A stretch of 64,000 nt of DNA. Source: Orobanche coerulescens (lineage: Eukaryota > Streptophyta > Magnoliopsida > Lamiales > Orobanchaceae). A program made the translations under genes and the position numbers. The DNA is taken from the NCBI GenBank assembly GCA_033398695.1, contig CM065804.1, positions 117,981,501 to 118,045,500 on the forward strand, read 5' to 3'. Below are positions 41,971-54,692 of the stretch, in pieces (the first letter of the stretch is position 1; the number at the start of each line of letters is the position of its first letter). The notes below the pieces were generated by a model, which worked only from the letters and a program-made list of their open reading frames with translations, was not told where the DNA came from and made no database searches.

Positions 41971-44900
41971 ATGACAATGAATCCACTCGCAATTCTGCTC
42001 GAAAAGAACACCTTAATGGGACCTAACTTTGTGGATTGGCTTCGCAATCTGATGATTGTCCTCAGTATAGAGGCACTGGGATACGTCTTGGAGACGGAGA
42101 TTCCGGCGCCTCCTGTACGGACCCGAGCCAATCAGGAAGAGATTGAAAACCACGAAAAGTGGGTTAAGGATGACGTGAAAGTCCGTGCTTATATGATGGC
42201 TTCAATGTCTAATGAGCTTCAGAGAGCTCATGAGAAAATGACTTCTGCTAGGCAGATTCTATCTCACTTAACCGAACTTTATGGTGAGCACAGCAGAACT
42301 GCTAGATATGAGATATCCAAGCAACTGTTCGGTGCAAGGATGAAGGAAGGTGAGAAGGTTAGGGAACACGTCCTCAAAATGATATCCATGATCGAGAGAT
42401 TGGAGGTTCTTGATTTTAAAATGGATAATTCTCTCCAAACCGACCTTATCCTACAGTCTCTCCCTGATTCTTTCTCACAGTTTGTTATGAACTTCAACTG
42501 CAATGAGATTACATGTAATTTAGCTGGGCTAATGAACAAACTTGTGACCGCTCAGTCTCAGATGAAGACTCCGCGGATGAAGGAGTCTGCTCTTGTGATT
42601 TCTTCTGGACCTCTGAGGTCTAAGAATAAGAAGAAAAAGACCAAGAAGCGGACTGGACCGCAAGCTAAGGACCTTAAGGGAAAGGGCAAGGCCCCGATGG
42701 TTCCGAAGAACAAGAAGAAGAAGGATGCTTGTCTCAAGTGCGGTGAGCTGGGCCACTGGGCTAGAGACTGTCCGATTCTTCATGGCACTTCAGGTACAGA
42801 ACTTTTAGTTTTGGAAACAAATTGCTCTGCTACTGTATTTTCTACTTCCTGGATACTAGATTCTGGTGCTAGTTCTCATATTTGAACCGTGAATCAGGAT
42901 CTGGAACAAAGTAGGAAGCTTGGGGATGGAGAATTTATGATCACAGTCGGAAGCGGGCATAGTGTCGAGGTGACCGACATAGGATCACTTCTTTTGGTTT
43001 TAGAATCCGGCATTGTTTTGACTTTAGAAGATGTACTTGTTTTGCCCAAGGGGCACAAAAACATTGTATCTATTCCGGTCATGGACCGAAAAGGATTTTC
43101 ATTTTTCATTGGTGATGGTTCCTGCAAAATTTCTTTTAGAAATAAACTAGTGGGTACTGCTACATTGTTGAATGGATTGTATCATCTAAATCTCAGCAAC
43201 AAAGTAGTTGTGAATACTATAACTAGAAAACGTGGTAGGGATGAAACCAATCAAGTTTTGAAATGGCATCTTAGACTTGGTCATGTTGGTCAGACCAAGG
43301 TTTACAAGATGGAAAAAGATGGACTTATGGGTCCATTGGGATCAGATCCCTTTCCTACTTGTGAATCTTGCCTTAAAGGCAAAATGACTAAGTCCCCCTT
43401 TACATGGACATTTGAAAGAGCCGCTGATAAACTGGGATTAATCCATACCGACGTATGTGGTGCTTTGGAAGCAGCACGTGACGGATATCAATATTTCATT
43501 ACGTTTACAGATAATCATACTAGGTATGGTTATGTATACTTAATGAAACATAAATCCGAGGCATTTGAGAAATTCCAGGAATTCAAGGCCCTAGTCGAGA
43601 AACAAACTGGTAATCATATCAAAACACTTCGGTCGGACCGAGGTGGCGAGTATATGAGTACGTAGTTTGACGAGTTCCTTAAGGAACATGGAATAGTTTC
43701 ACAACTAACACCTCCAGGTACTCTTCAGTTAAATGGTGTGTCAGAAAGAAGGAACCGGACCTTGTTGAACATGGTCCGTTCCATGCTGGGCTATACTGAC
43801 TTGCCGATTTACCTATGGGGGTATGCACTCCTGACTGCCGCTTACATCTTGAATATATGTCCTTCCAAATCCGTTCCTAAAATTCCACATGAGATGTGGG
43901 AGGGAAGGAAACCAAGTCTTAATCATATTAGGATTTGGGGATGTCCCGCCTATGTCAAGAAGACTAAGGTGGAAAAGTTGGAAGCTAGGTCTGCAAAGGG
44001 ACGTTTCATTGGATTCCCGTCTGGGACGATGGGATATCTATTCTAAATGCCCGAAGATCGAAAGATCATTGTTGCTTTACAAGCACACTTCCTGGAAGAT
44101 GAGTTCATTCAGGAAGGCGGAGCAGGTAGAAGTATTTCTTTAGAAGAATACAATGAAACTCCCCGAGAGACACCTGTACAAGAAACTGGAATCGAACTTT
44201 CTGAAACACAAGTACAACCACCTCGTAGGTCTATTAGGGTGTCTCATTTACCTGAGAGGTATGGGCTCGTGCACTTGGAGGAGCTGGGTCTCCATGAGGT
44301 TCCAAGTGATAGCCAAGAGACCGACCCGACAACCTAAGGCCAAGCGATGGTGGATGTAGACTCCGCGAAATGGCGTGAAGCTATAGAAGTTGAGATAGAC
44401 TCGATGCATGTCAATCAGGTCTAGACTCTAGTAGACCGCCCCAAGGGCATAGTGCCTATTGGGAACAAGTGGATCTACAAGAGAAAGACTGATGGTGAGG
44501 GCAAGGTTGACGCCTATAAGGCCAGGCTTGTGGCAAAGGGTTATACCCAGAAGGAAGGGATCGATTACCATGATACCTTCTCGCCCATAGCCATGATCAA
44601 GTCTATTCGCATGATGCTTGCTATAGCTGCCTACCACGATTATGAGATATGGCAAATGGACGTAAAGACGGATTTCCTTAATGGATTCCTCGAGGAAGAA
44701 ATCTATATGGAGCAGCCTAAAAGATTTGTGTCCGAAGTCGATATTCAGAAAGTGTGTAAGCTTCAGCGTTCCATTTATGGACTGAAGCAAGCGTCGCGTA
44801 GTTGGAACCTTCGTTTTGACGAGGCGGTCAAAGAGTTTGACTTTGTGCAAAATGAAGAGGAACCTTGTGTATACAAGAGGGTTAGTGGGAGCAAGATCGC

Positions 44901-45711
44901 ATTCTTAGTACTATATGTAGATGACATTCTACTAATAGGAAATGATGTGGGAATGCTCAGTTCTGTAAAAGCTTGGATTTCGAGTAATTTCTCCACGAAA
45001 GACTTGGGAGAAGCTACCTATATTCTTGGTATTCGACTCTACCGGTATAGAGCGAAGAGAACAATAGGTCTTTCCCAAGCCCTCTATATAGATAAAATCT
45101 TAAAGCGATTTAAGATGGATGATTCTAAAAGAGGGTTCCTACTGATGCGACATGGAATAAAAGTCACCTTGAAGATGTGTCCTCAAAATGAGGAACAACT
45201 AAAGGAAATGAGTAATATACCATATGCTTCGGCCGTTGGTAGCCTTATGTATGCTATGTTGTGTACAAGACCTGACATCGCGCATGTTGTAAGCATGGTG
45301 AGTAGGTTTCAGGGAAACCCAGGTAGAGAACATTGGACTGTTGTAAAGAACGTTCTCAAGTACTTAAGAAGGACTAGAGATATGGTTCTTATGTATGGCG
45401 GTGGAGAATTGGATGTGGTGGGATTCACTGATTCGGACTTCCAAGGACTGAAGGACGATTCGATGTCTACTTCTGGCTACATATTTACTCTTAATGGAGG
45501 AGCAGTATCTTGGCGTAGCGCCAAGCAAAGCGCGACTGTTGATTCCACCTGTCAGGCTGAGTATCAAGCAGCCTCGGAGGCTTCCAAGGAAGGGTATTAG
45601 AGTAGACTCGGACGACAACATCGCCGATCCACTGACCAAGCCACTTTCTCAAACTAGCTTGGAGCGTCATCTGGAGAACATAGGTTTTAGATACCATAGT
45701 GTGTGGCATTG
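41971..45711 (+). pseudogene. Copia gag-pol polyprotein relic
   Basis: One frame from ATG 41971 (MTMNPLAILLEKN) runs to 45600 with no frameshift but five in-frame stops at 42883, 43663, 44044, 44335 and 44422. Gag has a CLKCGELGHWARDC zinc knuckle (about 42727-42771). Protease has DSGASSH (about 42862). The integrase zinc region includes WHLRLGH and CESCLKGK. Core acidic residues lie in HTDVCG, SDRGGEY and VSERRN. RT has LVAKGYTQKEGIDYHDTF, FLNGFLEEEIYMEQP and the YVDDILLIG active site (about 44917). RNase H starts at GFTDSDFQG, but sequence after EASKEGY is deleted. The C-terminal DDNIADPLTKPLSQ appears in another frame to 45711. Point stops without indels suggest moderate age. Confidence 0.93.
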
Positions 45712-45727
45712 AGTGCAAGTGGGAGAT

Positions 45728-46022
45728 TGTTAGGAGTATGCCCTCGAATTCCACTCAGAGGATGTTGAGTGAGGGCATTGTACTAGTTATTATGTAAATC
45801 ATCAATATAAGGCAATGAATGTTTCTTTATTTACTGGTAGTTACTGGCATTCCCAACTCGTAAATATACATATAGAAACTAGTCCCTGTATTTGAGAGCA
45901 AAATGTTCCACTCCTTATTTGATAAGGGGGTCGCCACTGGAAGGGGTTTATAGCTCAAATACTTAATCGTTCGCAAGTCGATGAAACTTGACTGGGCGTT
46001 AAGTTTATGTGAAGACGTGTAT
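45728..46022 (+). repeat. Copia 3' LTR fragment
   Basis: The first 295 bases of the LTR, nearly identical to 38297-38591, stop at GTGAAGACGTGTATG. From there the sequence switches to the interior of a gypsy LTR. The junction carries a few bases common to both sides, which fits an illegitimate-recombination deletion. Confidence 0.9.
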
Positions 46023-46304
46023 GTGATTTTCGGGTATTTTGGGCCATTTTGTAATTTACCCAAATTTATGGGTATCCGTATCTGTATTTGTTGTCTCGAT
46101 CCTTTTCTTGGTCGCGTATGACTAATTATTGCATTATGTTTTCATTTCGGGTCATTGATGTTGTCCGCGAGCTTTTCGTCGTATTCGTTAAAATGCGTTT
46201 TGAAATCGAGTCGTCAGTCTTGGCGGTGGCGGTGGCAGACAGTGCGGCCTTGTCGGAAGTCTTGGGCAGCCGGCGGCGAGCACGGTAGGAACCGGCGTAG
46301 CGCA

Positions 46305-46737
46305 CGCTATGGCCGGAAGGCTGCGCGCGCTAGCTCGGCAGGTGTAGCGCACGCTGTCGACCGGCCCAGCGTACGCTATCGGGTCTGGGCAGAGGGGTTC
46401 TGAGGTTCTGGACTCGGGGAGGATCGGCAAGTAGCGCACGCTACTATCGGACGTGGCGCGCGCTAATCGGCATGTGTAGCGCACGCTGCCGGTCGACTAG
46501 CGTACGTTACCTGGGCGAGCATTTTAGTCCAGAGGTTACTGGACAGGTCGGCTAGCGCGCGCTAGCGTCAGGCACAGCGCACGCTATCGGGGTCGGGCGG
46601 ACAGGTCGCGGTCGGCAGGTTTAGTCGGTAGTGCCGGGTCATGCGGGCCCTGGCCGAGGGTGCTGGGCCGATACTGGCCGATAACACACGCTAGTCCGGG
46701 AAAGTTAGCGCATGCTAGTTCCGGCGCAGTATAAATA
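46305..46737 (+). promoter_or_regulatory. U3 palindrome array and TATA box, LTR D
   Basis: About twelve sites of the TAGCGYACGCTA type, some with a CGCG core, lie between 46305 and 46715. TATAAATA is at 46730-46737, roughly 15 bases after the last one. Confidence 0.62.
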
Positions 46738-48325
46738 TGACATAGTAGTCATATTTTCACCCGTTTTTCATTTCCATCTTTTCCTCTCTCCGGATGGAGG
46801 CTTGGCGATCCAGGAGACATGTTGTCAAGCAACTAATCCACGAAGATTGGGAGCTCATATCTGTAATAACCGTAATTTCGATTTCCGGTAATTTCTTTTT
46901 TTCGGCGGAAGTCCATTTTGACGACTCGTTCATGACCATTTCGTCATTCTGAGAATGATTAATTCTAAACTTTTTGACATCCGAGTTCGTTTCTGTGTCG
47001 TTTTGTTGAGTTCCGTGCTTTTTAGCGACTTTTCCGCACTTGTGTTCGATTCTTGTGAATCTCGTTCGAAACTGCTGTTTCGAGTTTCCCGTAAGTCCGT
47101 TTAACTTTGTTAGACGTGTTGTGAACTTTGGTTTTTGGTTATTCGATCACGTATCGTGATTTTCGGGCATTTTGGGCCATTTTGTAATTTACCCAAAGTT
47201 ATGGGTATCCGTATCTGTATTTGTTGTCTCGACCCTTTTCTTGGTCGCGTGTGATTAATTATTGCATTATATTTTCATTTCGGGTCAGGGCAGTGGGGTT
47301 CTGAGGTTCTGGACTGGGGTAGGATCGGCAGGTAGCGCACGCTAACCGGCAGGGGTAGCGCACACTGTCGGCCGACTAGCGTACGTTACCTGGGCAAGAT
47401 GTTTGGTCCAGAGGTTACTGGACAGGTCGGCTAGCACGAGCAGGCTTCCGGCCGTAGCGCACACTAGCGGGGGTCGGGCGTACAGGTCACGGTCGGCAGG
47501 ATTGGTCGGTGGTGCCGGGTTGTGCGAGCCACAGGCGAGTGCTGGGCGATGCGGCGATAGCGTACGCTAGTCCGGGAAGGCTAGCGCACGCTAGTTCCAG
47601 CCCAGTATAAATGTGACAGAGCAGTCGCGTTTTCATTCATTTTTCATTTCCTTTCCTTTTGATCCGCAGTTGGAGCTTCGGAGGAGGCGAAGCCATGTTG
47701 TTTAACAACAAATCCATGAAGTTCTTGAGGTTATATCATTGATCAATCATCCTATAACATCCTTCGATCCAGCGAATCAAGGTGAGATTTCCTAGAACCC
47801 TATTTTGAGAAATTTTGGGGTTTTTGCGTTTTTGTCCGATTCGTTCCGTATTATTGATTAATTTATGTTGGGTATGATTAATCTTGGTAGTATTCTTGTG
47901 TTTAACATCATTTAATCCATTGTTCTTCGTCGAATCGAAGTATATTTCTTGATTTCCTTCGAATCGACTTTTTGGGGGATTTGTTCTCAATCTCGTTTTC
48001 CATCCGTTTTCGATGGATCGATTGTGGTTAAATGATGTTGTTAAACATATTCTATGGATTGTATATCTATATTTTGACTTGCAATTTCGTTTTTGTGTTT
48101 TGTCGGGACGAATCGTGTTCTTGGCCGTTTTGGGGAAAACACTTGAACTTTCGTCATTCGTTCTTTGAATTCAACGGGTTTGAGTCGTGTTATGGAATTC
48201 ATTTCATTGTTGTTATTGTCCTTCGTAGTTTATGAACGCGAGTTAGCGATCGGTGGAGTCGGCGGGTTCGTAGTCAGTTCGTGCCAACCTACTTTGGTCG
48301 ATTCTCCGCGTTGTTCTTATTCGAG

Positions 48326-49605
48326 GTAAGTATCTTGCCCATACATTACGTGTTTTGTGGATATATTAGTTGGTAATTTACGATACGTGATTTATGAATG
48401 TCTGTAATTAACTTTCAAAGGAATCGATATGCTTTTCAATACTTCCTTAAAAGATGACTCGTATGATTTCGTTGTTAAATGTGCTTGTCTAAGTATGTGT
48501 AGTGTATCGTTTTGTGTGATTATGACGTCGTAGATTTATAGTTTAGCCTTTCCTTGAGGTATGTGTGGAATATATGCCTATTGATGATCCTGTGACATTG
48601 TGTCGTTCGGCGTTGTTGGATAGGTATTTTCCCTCGTTGCTATGTTATTGGTACTAGCTGCATCATTGAAATTCTAGCATGAATCGTATCGTTACTTGGT
48701 CGTGAGTATATGTTGGATGAACTGGCCATTCTAGTAAGGTACCTCGACTATATATACTGTGATTGACCTTCGAGGCTTGTGGTTTGCAACTGTGATTTTG
48801 GAACGTGTGTGTGTGTTGTTCCTTCCACCCGGAGTGTTCGACGGGATGTCTGGGGGTCGATACTAAGGGGTACGGTCACGGAAGTGGACTTGGGTGCGTG
48901 TGTTGATGAACTTCCACCCGGAGTGTCCGACGGGATGTCTGGGGGTCGATACTAAGGGGTACGGCCGCGGAAGTGGTTTCCCACCCGGAGCGTTCGATGG
49001 GGCGCCTGGGGGCCGATACTAAGGGGTACGGTCGTGGGTTACTAGGTGTAGTTTTCATCTTGAGGATGATGTTGATGTTTTCATTAATTGTGATATTGTC
49101 CGGAGTATCACAATGCTTTGTGCTTGGGGTCGAGAGACATTATATATCGAGTCTTGGTGCTTGGCTAGAATGGCATAAGAATAATGTGTTATGTGTAATG
49201 TGTCCTTGTAAGTGAATTTCAATGGATGATCGGGTCGTAGGCCCTGTGTTTTGTGACCGGAATGGTTGGGTCGTGGACCCCGTGTTTTGTTAACGGATTT
49301 GCATTTTGGAAAATGAACTTTGGGGTTGTGACCCTAAATGACTTTCGAGGAATTAAGGACTTTTCAATTTCAAATGTTTTCAAAACTTCCGAGATTTGGA
49401 AGTGTTTTCAAAGTGCTTACTTGCTTCGTTTCTACTTTCAAGACTTGAACTATTTTTAACTAAATATATCTCGGGAAGTCTTTCATTGTATTCTCGGAAT
49501 GTGTTGTGTATGGCTCGTTTTTGCACTTTATACTTGCACTAGCGAAACAGTGGAGTTTTGTTAACCCCCGAGTAATCGGGGGGTAGATATCTGTATTGTG
49601 TCCAG
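48326..49605 (+). other. Predicted intron inside LTR H
   Basis: The donor is GAG|GTAAGT, a full GT consensus here. TTAAC lies at 49561-49565 and TGTGTCCAG ends at 49605, giving 1280 bases. LTR D has the matching pair GAG|GCAAGT (exon end 50542) and acceptor GCGTCCAG (end 51479), so donor GT and GC alternate at the homologous place. Prediction only. Confidence 0.42.
48826..49040 (+). repeat. Three-unit tandem repeat in LTR H
   Basis: Units carry TTCCACCCGGAGTG, CGACGGGATGTCTGGGGG and CGATACTAAGGGGTACGG, with the third unit more diverged. There is no counterpart in LTR D, which has a different array at the same relative place. Confidence 0.85.
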
Positions 49606-50542
49606 GTACATGCAGGTTTTCGGGAGCAAGACACAGGATCGGTGCGAGGGATGATGAAAGACGAATGATACTAATCACACGAAGGCCAGTTTTGACTTCA
49701 GTTAGTCGGAGTCCATTGTTTTGTCTTTTCCATTGTTTTATTGTTCGTTGTTGCAAGTATTTTACCCTTGCATGTGTATGAGTCTGGATGAGTTTATGTA
49801 TTTTGATTTGTAAGTCAGTGACGGAAGACCAAATCGGTCTATTGATTCGTTATTTTGATTCGTCAGTATGTAATGTAATGTGTTGTGTTGATGTCTAGCC
49901 TGGTGGATCCTCACGGAGAGGGTCTGCGGCGTGTAATATTCCTGGTTTGATCTGGGGATGTTACAATATCATCGATTAATCCCTCCATAACCTCCTTTGA
50001 TCCAGCAAATCAAGGTGAGATTTCCTAGAACCCTATTTTGGGAAATTTTGGGGTTTTTGCGTTTTTGTCCGATTCGTTTCGTGTTGTTGATTAATTCACG
50101 ATGGGTATGATTAATCTTAGTATTATTCATGTGTTTAACATCATTTAATCCATTGTTTTTCGTCAAATCAAGGTATATTTCTTAATTTCCTTCGAATAGA
50201 CTTTTTACGGGATTTGTTCTTGATTTCGTTTTCCATACGTTTTTGATGGATCGATTGTTGTTAAATGATGTTGTTAAACATATACTATGGATTGTATATC
50301 CATATTTCGGTTTGGAATTCCGTTTTCATGTTTTGATGGGACGAATCGTGTTCTTGGCCGTTTTGGGGGAAACCCTTGAACTTTCGTCGTTTGTTCCTTG
50401 AATTCAGCGGCTTTGGGTCGTACTTTGGAATTCATTGTCGTTCGTAGTTTATTGTTGCGGGCTGTCGTTTGGGGAAGTCGGCGGGTTCGTAGCCGGTTCG
50501 TGCCAACCTACTTCGGTCGATTCTCCGCGTCGTGGTTTCGAG

Positions 50543-51479
50543 GCAAGTATTTTACTATACGAATTGTGTCTTGTGAATAGGGACGTCGTGTTATGGTTAT
50601 GATGAATTGATTATTATGAACGATTGATGGTAGCGATAATACCATCACTTAGTTAACATCGTGGAATTGTGTTGGATGTGCAAATCATCTAAGTTTGTGC
50701 GAGGCGTGATTGTTCATTGTTGAGTTGTCGTGATGATTATGATATTTGTGTTGGTTTGGTTTACATACTTGATTATGCATTTCGGTGTAATGTGGAATGG
50801 CTTGACATTTGATGGTTATGAATTGTGTCGTGTCAATGTGTGTGTGTGTGTTCCAGGTAGGGTCTGACGAGGCCTCTGGAGTTCGGTACATGATGTGTAT
50901 GAACAAGGCGTGTGATCCAGGTAGGGTCTGACGAGGCCTCTGGAGTTCGGTACATGATGTGTACGAATGATGTATGTGGCCGGGTAAGGTCCGTCGAGGC
51001 CTACGTAGTTTGGTACATGATGTGTACGAACAGTGTGTGTGGTCCGGGTAAGGTCCGTTGAGGCCTCCGGAGTTCGGTACATGATGTGTACGAACAACGA
51101 TCGTATAGCAGTGATTGTTTGAATAACATTTTAAATATGGGTCTCGGACTCATAATGATATCTTATCCAGTGTGTTTTGAAATGATAATCGGGCTAAGGC
51201 CCTAAGGTTTACGAAAAGACTTTGTAAATTGGGACTCGAGGTCTAAAAGAATTTCTGTTTTAAAAATCCCCGAGATGATGTGTTCCTTTTCAAATATCTC
51301 TTGCTTGAGTTTGAAATTCTAAAACTTCTCGGGAACATTTTGATAATTGATTTCCATATTAAATTCGTAGTTGCTATTTACTTGTTGCTTTTCGTATCGT
51401 ATTATACTTGCACTAGTAAAACAGTGGAGTTTTACTAACCCCCGAGTAATCGGGGGGTGGATGTCTGTTTTGCGTCCAG
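50543..51479 (+). other. Predicted intron inside LTR D
   Basis: Donor TTTCGAG|GCAAGTATT (exon end 50542), ACTAAC (51434-51439) and acceptor TTTTGCGTCCAG ending at 51479. The branch-like A lies 41 bases before the acceptor. The interval is 937 bases. Confidence 0.4.
50850..51095 (+). repeat. Four-unit tandem repeat in LTR D
   Basis: Units of about 62 bases contain CAGGTAGGGTCTGACGAGG or CGGGTAAGGTCCGTCGAGG variants, then CCTCTGGAGTTCGGTACATG and ATGTGTACGAA. Units 1-2 and 3-4 form two subtypes. Confidence 0.85.
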
Positions 51480-51840
51480 GTACATGCAGGTTCAGGGGAG
51501 CAGTCACAGGATTGCACAAGAGGATGACGAGCTGTGATACTAATCAAGAGTCGAGAGTTGGTAGAGTTTGGTTGTATTGTTAGAGTTGATTTCAGTCTTC
51601 CGCTGTATTGTGTTTCGACCCCTATGTGGGTAATGTTGTTTTAGTCAGTTATGTTGATGGAGTTGTGTGACCTCATCGGTCTGTGTATTCATGTGTAAGT
51701 GACCTTAACGGTCTGTATTATTATATTGTTTGACCCTGTCCGGGCAAGCACTTGGTCGTTTTATAAGGTATAGCCTGGTAGATCCTCGTAAAAAGGGGTC
51801 TACGGCGTGTAATATTCCCATATGGTTTTGGGGGTGTTAT

Positions 51841-53103
51841 ATACTCAAGGAAGCTCATTCTACTCCCTATTCAGTACATCCCGGGGCGAGAAAAATGTAT
51901 AAAGATTTGCGGAAGAGTTTCTGGTGGAAGAACATGAAGCAGGAGGTAGCAAGATTCGTTTCTCGATGTGTGACATATCAACTGGTGAAGATTGAACACC
52001 GTAGACCGTCCGGAATCATGCAGCCTTTACCCATTCCAGAATGAAAATGGGAAAGCATATCAATGGATTTTGTCACCAAGTTACCAGTGACGGCAGGAGG
52101 AAAAGAAACGATATGGGTCATTGTAGACCGATGGACGAAGTCAGCAAATTTCATTCCAATTCAGGAGACCACCGGGACAAAGCAGCTGGCCACCATCTTT
52201 ATCCGGGAAATCGTGAGACTACATGGCGTTCCCTCGGGAATTATTTCAGATAGAGACACTAGATATGTGTCCCACTTCTGGAAGGCTGTCCACAAGGCTA
52301 TGGGTACTCAGCAGCATTTCAGCACAGCTTATCACCCTCAGATGGATGGACAGACAGAACGCACCATACAGACCCTGGAAGACTTGTTGAGAGCATGTGT
52401 ACTCGATTGGGACAAGGATTGGGCTAAACACCTCTGCTTAGCGGAACTTTCATACAACAACAGCTGGCACACAAGCATAGGCATGGCCTACTTTGAGGCC
52501 TTATACGGTTGGAGGTGCAAGTCTCCCCTATGTTGGGACGATGCGTCCGATGTCATCGCCACCGAGTTGGATCTAATCCAAGAATCTATTAAGAAGATAT
52601 CCATTATTCGAAAACACCTGTTGGCAGCGCAGAGCCACCAAAAATCATATGCTACGGACCGTCAGCGACCGTTGGAATTTATAGTCGGGGATCACGTTTG
52701 GGTTAAAGTATCGCCGATGCGGGGTATTCGACGCTTCGGCTAGAAAGGCAAACTAAGCCCGAGATTTATTGGCCCGTTCGAAATACTGTACCGAGTTGAT
52801 AGACTCGCTTATCGACTAGCATTGTCACCATCATTAGATGGAGTGCATAATGTCTTCCACGTCTCCCAGCTGAGAAAATACGTGTACGACCCAAGCCACA
52901 AGATTAACTTTGAGGAGGTAGAAATTTCTAATGATGCTACCTTTAGGGAAGTCCCAACTGCGATTTTGGATCGACGCGTAAAGATACTAAGGAATAAGGC
53001 CATACCTCTTGTAAAAGTTCAATGGTCGCACCATGGCATGGAAGAAGCGACTTGGGAGACCGAGACGAGCATGAGGGAGAATCATCCCGAGTTATTTTCT
53101 TAG
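51841..53103 (+). pseudogene. Integrase relic and pol C-terminus of gypsy element C
   Basis: The frame begins abruptly at LKEAHSTPYSVHPG, the integrase zinc-binding region, right after LTR D. It continues with SRCVTYQLVKIEHRRP, where the second zinc cysteine is tyrosine. The core D, D and E are present (MDFVTK, SDRDTRY, DGQTERT). The C-terminal GPFEILYRVD segment and a chromodomain-like WSHHGMEEATWE close it, with TAG at 53101-53103. Only two in-frame stops (52042 and 52741) interrupt it and there is no frameshift. Everything upstream (gag, protease, RT) is missing. Confidence 0.9.
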
Positions 53104-53477
53104 TTTCGGGATGAAACTATTTTTAAGGGGGTGGTATGTAATACCACCAGTATTACATGTTGTTCACGTTGGGCGCTCACTTCCATTTCTTCTATTTAAT
53201 AAAATAAATATACTCCATTGAGATAAACGTATTTTTGTATGATATGCTCGTACTGTATTTTCATGAATAAAGCTTGTTCCCACCTGTTATTCATGTATTG
53301 TGATTGTGTGATGATTGACGATCTGTCGGTGACATACCTTGATGTCGTTGGGCAATTATCGGTGCGAATATGACGGTGGCCAACGTCTTGTTCTCCGAGA
53401 AATTGCCTGACGACATTGAGAGGGAGTCGCGTTATAAGAAATTAATGTGATAATAACTTAGTGAACAAAACTGAACA

Positions 53478-53824
53478 TTACGTACGTTATCCAGCAACTA
53501 TTACGTACGCTAAAGGTGAGACATTACGTACGCTAATGATTGTTACTTACGTACGTAACGTGGTCTTCGGTCTTCGGACATGAATCTTCGTCGGATAGTA
53601 CGCGTTGCTGACCAACTTTCGGCGCGATGGCGACAGACAAGTCAACGGGTGTGACGTACGTTAACCTACTTTTGTTACGTACGTAACGATGTGTGTTAAT
53701 TAGTCCAGTTAGTTCTGAGTTTTTCCTTACGTCCGCTAATCCTTCTTCATAACGTACGTAAAACACCTTACGTACGTAAGTCTTCAGACATAACGTACGT
53801 AAAGACTTTCTGAGTTTATAAAAG
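53478..53824 (+). promoter_or_regulatory. U3 palindrome array and TATA box, LTR C
   Basis: About ten copies of TTACGTACGTAA or TTACGTACGCTAA-type palindromes occur between 53478 and 53803. TATAAAAG follows at 53817-53824. The core ACGT/CGTACG is shared with LTRs A and G, while the LTR sequences around it do not align by eye. Confidence 0.62.
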
Positions 53825-54692
53825 GACACTTTTCCTTTCATTTCTTCCAATCCAAAAATCATTCCTCCCTCATGTACACTGATCTGCACCACCCTTAAAC
53901 CGATTTCAACCTCCCAAATCAAGTGCTATCCTATTAGAGTGCGTTAATCAAGCTTCGGAGAAGGTCTTGAAGGTGTTATCCTCTCGTTCTTCATCGTTCT
54001 TCATCGTCTTTTGTCAATTAAGGTAAGTTTATCAAACCTTGAACTCATTTCAGTGTTGTTTAATGAGCCATGTTAAATTTCGGATGCCTTGGGTAGCTTA
54101 GAACTTTCGTTAATGATCGGACCGCTGTAAAACTATCACAATTGTTAATCGATATCTATCAAAGCTAGTACTCATATTTAGATGGAAGAACTCACAATTG
54201 GCTTGTTAATCACCAACTTCTCGGAATAATCTTGTTAAGAATTTCATTTATAACTGTATTATCATTGATAAATCCTTGATAAACTCACTAACGATTGTCT
54301 ATACGTATAGATGTCGACATGTTAAGATTTCGGAGATTAACGCTTAATCATTCTATTCTGGACCTTCGAATTCGAATAAGTGATGAAATTACGGTGGTTG
54401 TTAGCCATAATCAACGTAGGAATGTTGTATTAGAATATTGTTGTTCAATGGGATAATAAATTGTAAAATGGCAAACCAAAGATTTGGTAAAATGCACTGT
54501 GGTCAAAAATAGAGAATTTCGATCTCGGCAACAAAATCAACCAGGTTTAGGATCCTAATGGGACGGGGAAATTATCGTTAACCATAACTATTACCATAGG
54601 TATTAATCGACGAACATGTGATAGGTTGAACTTTCGGGTGTGGTCGATCGAGATGTTGTGTTAGCAAAGGAGTAACTCTCGTCGGACTTGAG

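Larger units (their letters stand above)
38297..46022 (+). mobile_element. Ty1/copia retrotransposon, 3' LTR truncated
   Basis: The 5' LTR (38297-40303) starts TGTTAGGAGTATG and ends TCCCAACA. A tRNA-Met-type primer site, a 1.65 kb leader and one long polyprotein frame (41971 onward) follow. The order is gag, protease, integrase, RT, RNase H, with integrase before RT as in Ty1/copia. The 3' LTR begins at 45728 after GTGGGAGAT, and only its first 295 bases remain. It then joins the truncated LTR D near 46020-46024. No target duplication can be checked because the right end is lost. Confidence 0.92.
46862..49965 (+). mobile_element. Solo LTR H inserted in LTR D
   Basis: This is 3104 bases, from TGTAATAACCG to GGGGATGTTACA, with perfect duplication atatc (46857-46861 and 49966-49970). 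It is a relative of its host LTR D: long segments match, for example 47156-47285 with 46023-46150 and 47720 onward with 49968 onward. Its own palindrome array is shorter, about seven sites at 47335-47592, with TATAAAT at 47606-47612. Donor TTCGAG|GTAAGTATC (exon end 48325) and the acceptor ending 49605 bracket a three-unit tandem repeat. Confidence 0.9.
46023..51841 (+). mobile_element. Gypsy LTR D, 5'-truncated, with nested solo LTR H
   Basis: The host LTR is 46023-46861 plus 49966-51841. Its start is missing: position 46023 corresponds to about base 295 of the related LTR H. Its 3' end reads GGGGGTGTTATA (expected TTACA) and directly abuts integrase-coding sequence of element C. It has a dozen palindromes, TATA (46730-46737), donor-like sites, a four-unit tandem array and the terminal stem-loop. 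It is either a solo LTR inserted in C, or one side of a larger rearrangement; the lost 5' end prevents a target-site check. Confidence 0.8.
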
